Shown piece by piece: positions 61,795 to 64,000 of a stretch of 64,000 nt of DNA. Each line of letters begins with the position of its first letter. Position 1 is the first letter of the stretch. This DNA comes from Pseudomonas fluorescens. Its GTDB lineage: Bacteria; Pseudomonadota; Gammaproteobacteria; Pseudomonadales; Pseudomonadaceae. The notes below the pieces were generated by a model, which was not told the DNA's origin, did not search any database, and saw nothing but the letters and a program-made list of their open reading frames with translations. Where the stretch lies: positions 186,001-250,000 of the forward strand of contig NZ_CABVIR010000007.1 of the NCBI RefSeq assembly GCF_902498065.1. Reading direction: 5' to 3'. A program made the position numbers and the translations under genes.

Positions 61795-63096
61795 TCAGGG
61801 CATGAATGAGTAGATGATCGCTGACAGTGCAATCAGACCGATCAACACCACAAACACGTTCGACACCTGGCCCGAATACTGGCGCAAGGCCGGTACGCGG
61901 CGGATGGCGTACATCGGCATCAGGAACAACAGGCATGCGATGATCGGCCCGCCAAGGGTTTCGATCATGCCCAGGATGCTCGGGTTGAAGGTCGCCACGG
62001 CCCAGCAGCTGAGGATCATGAACAGCGCAGTGATGCGGTTCAGCCAGCTCGACGACATCACCCGGCCACGGCCGCGCAGACTTTTCACGATCAGGCCCTG
62101 AAAGCCTTCGCTGGCCCCGATGTAATGACCGAGGAAGGATTTGGTGATCGCTACCAGCGCAATCAGCGGCGCGGCGTAGGCAATGACCGGGGTCTGGAAG
62201 TGGTTGGCCAGGTACGACAGGATCGAGATGTTCTGTGCCTTCGCCGCCGCCAGATCAGCCGGGGACAGCGCCAGCACGCAGCTGAAACAGAAAAACATCA
62301 CCGTCACCACCATCATCGCGTGGGCGATGGCGAGGATGCCGCTGCTCTTGCGCTCGGCCTGCTCGCCGTAACGCTGCTTCTGATCGACAGCGAAGGCGGA
62401 GATGATCGGCGAATGGTTGAACGAGAACACCATCACCGGGATCGCCAGCCACAGCGTTTTGAAGAACAGCGGCATCGGCATGCCTTCGCTGGCAGTGGCG
62501 AAGAACGCGCCGTTCCAGTTCGGGATCAGACTGACACCGAGCAGCAGCAACGCCGCGACGAACGGGTAAACCAGCACGCTCATGCATTTGACGATGACGC
62601 CCTGACCGCAGCGGACAATCGCCATCAGCCCAAGGATCAGTCCCAGCGACAGCACCGCCCGCGGTGGCGGGGCGATGTGCAACTGGTGCTCCATGAAACT
62701 GCTGAGGGTGTTGGTCAGCGCCACGCTGTACACCAGTAGAATCGGGAAGATGGCGAAAAAATACAGCAGCGTGATCAGCTTGCCGGCACCGATGCCGAAG
62801 TGTTCTTCCACCACTTCGGTGATGTCCCCGGAACGTCCGGACAGCACGAAGCGGGTCAGGCCGCGGTGGGCGAAGAAGGTCATCGGGAACGCCAGCACCG
62901 CCAGGATCAGCAGCGGCCAGAAGCCACCCACACCGGCGTTGATCGGCAGGAACAGTGTACCGGCGCCAATCGCCGTGCCGTAGAGGCCAAGCATCCAGGT
63001 GGTGTCGTGTTTGCTCCAGCCCTTGTGGGTTGTTTCTGTATTGCGTGTCAGGTCTACAGCAGGATTATCGGCAGCGGGTGTACGTACATCGGTCAT
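61795..63096 (-). CDS. sdaC: Serine/threonine transporter of the HAAAP family (SdaC-like)
   Basis: A 433-residue inner-membrane protein with about eleven hydrophobic helices. The N-terminal GLYGTAIGAGTLFLPINAG motif and AVDQKQRYGE loop are typical of the hydroxy/aromatic amino acid permease family. It sits 63 bp downstream of an L-serine dehydratase gene, which marks L-serine as the likely substrate, imported with protons. Confidence 0.88.
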   Translation of the reverse strand: MTDVRTPAADNPAVDLTRNTETTHKGWSKHDTTWMLGLYGTAIGAGTLFLPINAGVGGFWPLLILAVLAFPMTFFAHRGLTRFVLSGRSGDITEVVEEHFGIGAGKLITLLYFFAIFPILLVYSVALTNTLSSFMEHQLHIAPPPRAVLSLGLILGLMAIVRCGQGVIVKCMSVLVYPFVAALLLLGVSLIPNWNGAFFATASEGMPMPLFFKTLWLAIPVMVFSFNHSPIISAFAVDQKQRYGEQAERKSSGILAIAHAMMVVTVMFFCFSCVLALSPADLAAAKAQNISILSYLANHFQTPVIAYAAPLIALVAITKSFLGHYIGASEGFQGLIVKSLRGRGRVMSSSWLNRITALFMILSCWAVATFNPSILGMIETLGGPIIACLLFLMPMYAIRRVPALRQYSGQVSNVFVVLIGLIALSAIIYSFMP

Positions 63097-63159
63097 CGTT
63101 ATTGGCCTCGTTATTATTCTTGCTCGGGCTCACGTGTTGCGGGCGGTCGGGAATGCTCC

Positions 63160-64000
63160 TCAGCACTCCACCCAGCTGACAGCCAGGCCGCCCCGTGAAG
63201 TCTCTTTGTATTTGTCATGCATGTCGGCGCCGGTATCGCGCATGGTGCGGATCACCCGGTCCAGGGAAATGAAGTGTTTGCCGTCGCCGCGCAGGGCCAT
63301 TTGCGTGGCGTTGATCGCCTTCACGGCCGCGATGGCGTTGCGCTCGATGCACGGCACTTGCACCAGGCCGCCGACCGGGTCGCAGGTCAGGCCGAGGTTG
63401 TGTTCCAGGCCGATTTCGGCGGCGTTTTCCAGTTGCTCGGGCGTGGCCCCAAGCACGTCGGCCAGACCGGCGGCGGCCATGGCGCACGCCGAACCGACCT
63501 CGCCCTGACAGCCGACTTCGGCCCCGGAGATCGAGGCGTTTTTCTTGCAGAGAATGCCTACAGCCGCCGCGCCCAAAAAGAACGCCACGACGTCATCGTC
63601 CGACGCGTCCGGGTTGAATTTCATGTAGTAGTGCAGAACAGCGGGAATGATCCCGGCCGCGCCGTTGGTAGGCGCGGTGACCATCCGTCCGCCGGCGGCG
63701 TTTTCTTCGTTCACGGCGAGGGCAAACAGGTTCACCCATTCCATCGCCGACAGCGTCGAAGTGATGACATTCGGTTTGCCGATTTCCAACAGACTGCGGT
63801 GCAATTTCGCTGCACGGCGCGGAACATTCAGACCGCCAGGCAGGATGCCTTCGTGACGCAACCCCTGCTCGACGCACTCGCGCATCACCGACCAGATGTG
63901 CAGCAAGCCCTGACGGATCTCGGCTTCGCTGCGCCAGGCCCGTTCATTGGCCATCATCAACTCGGAAACCCGCAGCCCATGCTGGTTGCAGAGCTTGAGC
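63160..64000 (-). CDS. sdaA: L-serine dehydratase (iron-sulfur type), 5'-truncated by the window edge
   Basis: The frame remains open to base 64000, so about 280 C-terminal residues are visible. It is a single-chain L-serine ammonia-lyase with a [4Fe-4S] cluster. Cluster-ligand and catalytic segments include VTAPTNGAAGIIPAVLHYY, KKNASISGAEVGCQGEVGSA, and GLTCDPVGGLVQVPCIERN. It deaminates serine to pyruvate. Together with the transporter it forms a serine-utilisation pair. sdaB is an equally valid symbol. Confidence 0.94.
   Translation of the reverse strand, partial: LKLCNQHGLRVSELMMANERAWRSEAEIRQGLLHIWSVMRECVEQGLRHEGILPGGLNVPRRAAKLHRSLLEIGKPNVITSTLSAMEWVNLFALAVNEENAAGGRMVTAPTNGAAGIIPAVLHYYMKFNPDASDDDVVAFFLGAAAVGILCKKNASISGAEVGCQGEVGSACAMAAAGLADVLGATPEQLENAAEIGLEHNLGLTCDPVGGLVQVPCIERNAIAAVKAINATQMALRGDGKHFISLDRVIRTMRDTGADMHDKYKETSRGGLAVSWVEC

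Overview
The window is a stretch of a Pseudomonas chromosome, most likely from the P. fluorescens complex. The gene content and order (sodA, ptsO-rapZ-ptsN-hpf-rpoN-lpt-kds, mla-murA-his-algW, cysD-cysNC, hmgRABC), the high-GC codon use and the many Pseudomonas-type REP palindromes all point there. Comparisons with P. aeruginosa gene order below come from memory and were not checked. There are no tRNA or rRNA genes, CRISPR arrays, insertion sequences or phage genes.

Layout. 1-8450: the end of a Mn superoxide dismutase gene and a ZIP metal transporter, then a long minus-strand block for the nitrogen PTS, RapZ, the ribosome hibernation factor, sigma-54, the LPS transport proteins LptBAC and Kdo synthesis (KdsC, KdsD). 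8724-16675: plus-strand block for the Mla phospholipid transport system, a BolA-like protein, MurA and HisG/HisD/HisC. 16796-19634: a TonB-dependent receptor and a DUF4198 periplasmic protein, apparently inserted between hisC and algW, with a striking 46-bp palindrome over the receptor's start. 19724-24822: AlgW, a Nif3-like protein and sulfate activation (CysD, CysNC). 24994-34092: acyltransferase, Pta, DUF3565, SlyD, glutathione peroxidase, an old-yellow-enzyme reductase, a glycosyltransferase, CysZ and thioredoxin reductase. 34269-36401: GabT, a HopJ-domain protein and DUF1244.

36470-41185 is the most interesting region. A pterin operon (folM-folE-folX) is followed by a small monooxygenase-domain membrane protein, a MerR regulator of the LitR type that lacks the usual B12-binding residues, and a short LOV blue-light photoreceptor placed directly upstream of a YcgR/PilZ-like flagellar-brake gene. 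Together they look like a light-response module that may couple blue light to pterin synthesis and motility.

41327-53687: a flavodoxin, a LysR regulator divergent from a CidA/CidB pair, then a class II aldolase, an alpha/beta hydrolase with an Asp nucleophile, a short-chain dehydrogenase, a DUF1302 porin-like protein, a DUF1329 protein, a large LuxR-type ATPase regulator and an AT-richer orphan gene. This looks like uptake and catabolism of an unknown hydrophobic compound. 53715-57920: the homogentisate pathway with its IclR regulator. 58037-64000: a SirB1-like protein, a leucine-dehydrogenase-like protein that has lost the catalytic lysine, SOS-regulated YebG with a perfect LexA box, PsiE, DUF3509, and a serine transporter with a truncated L-serine dehydratase at the edge.
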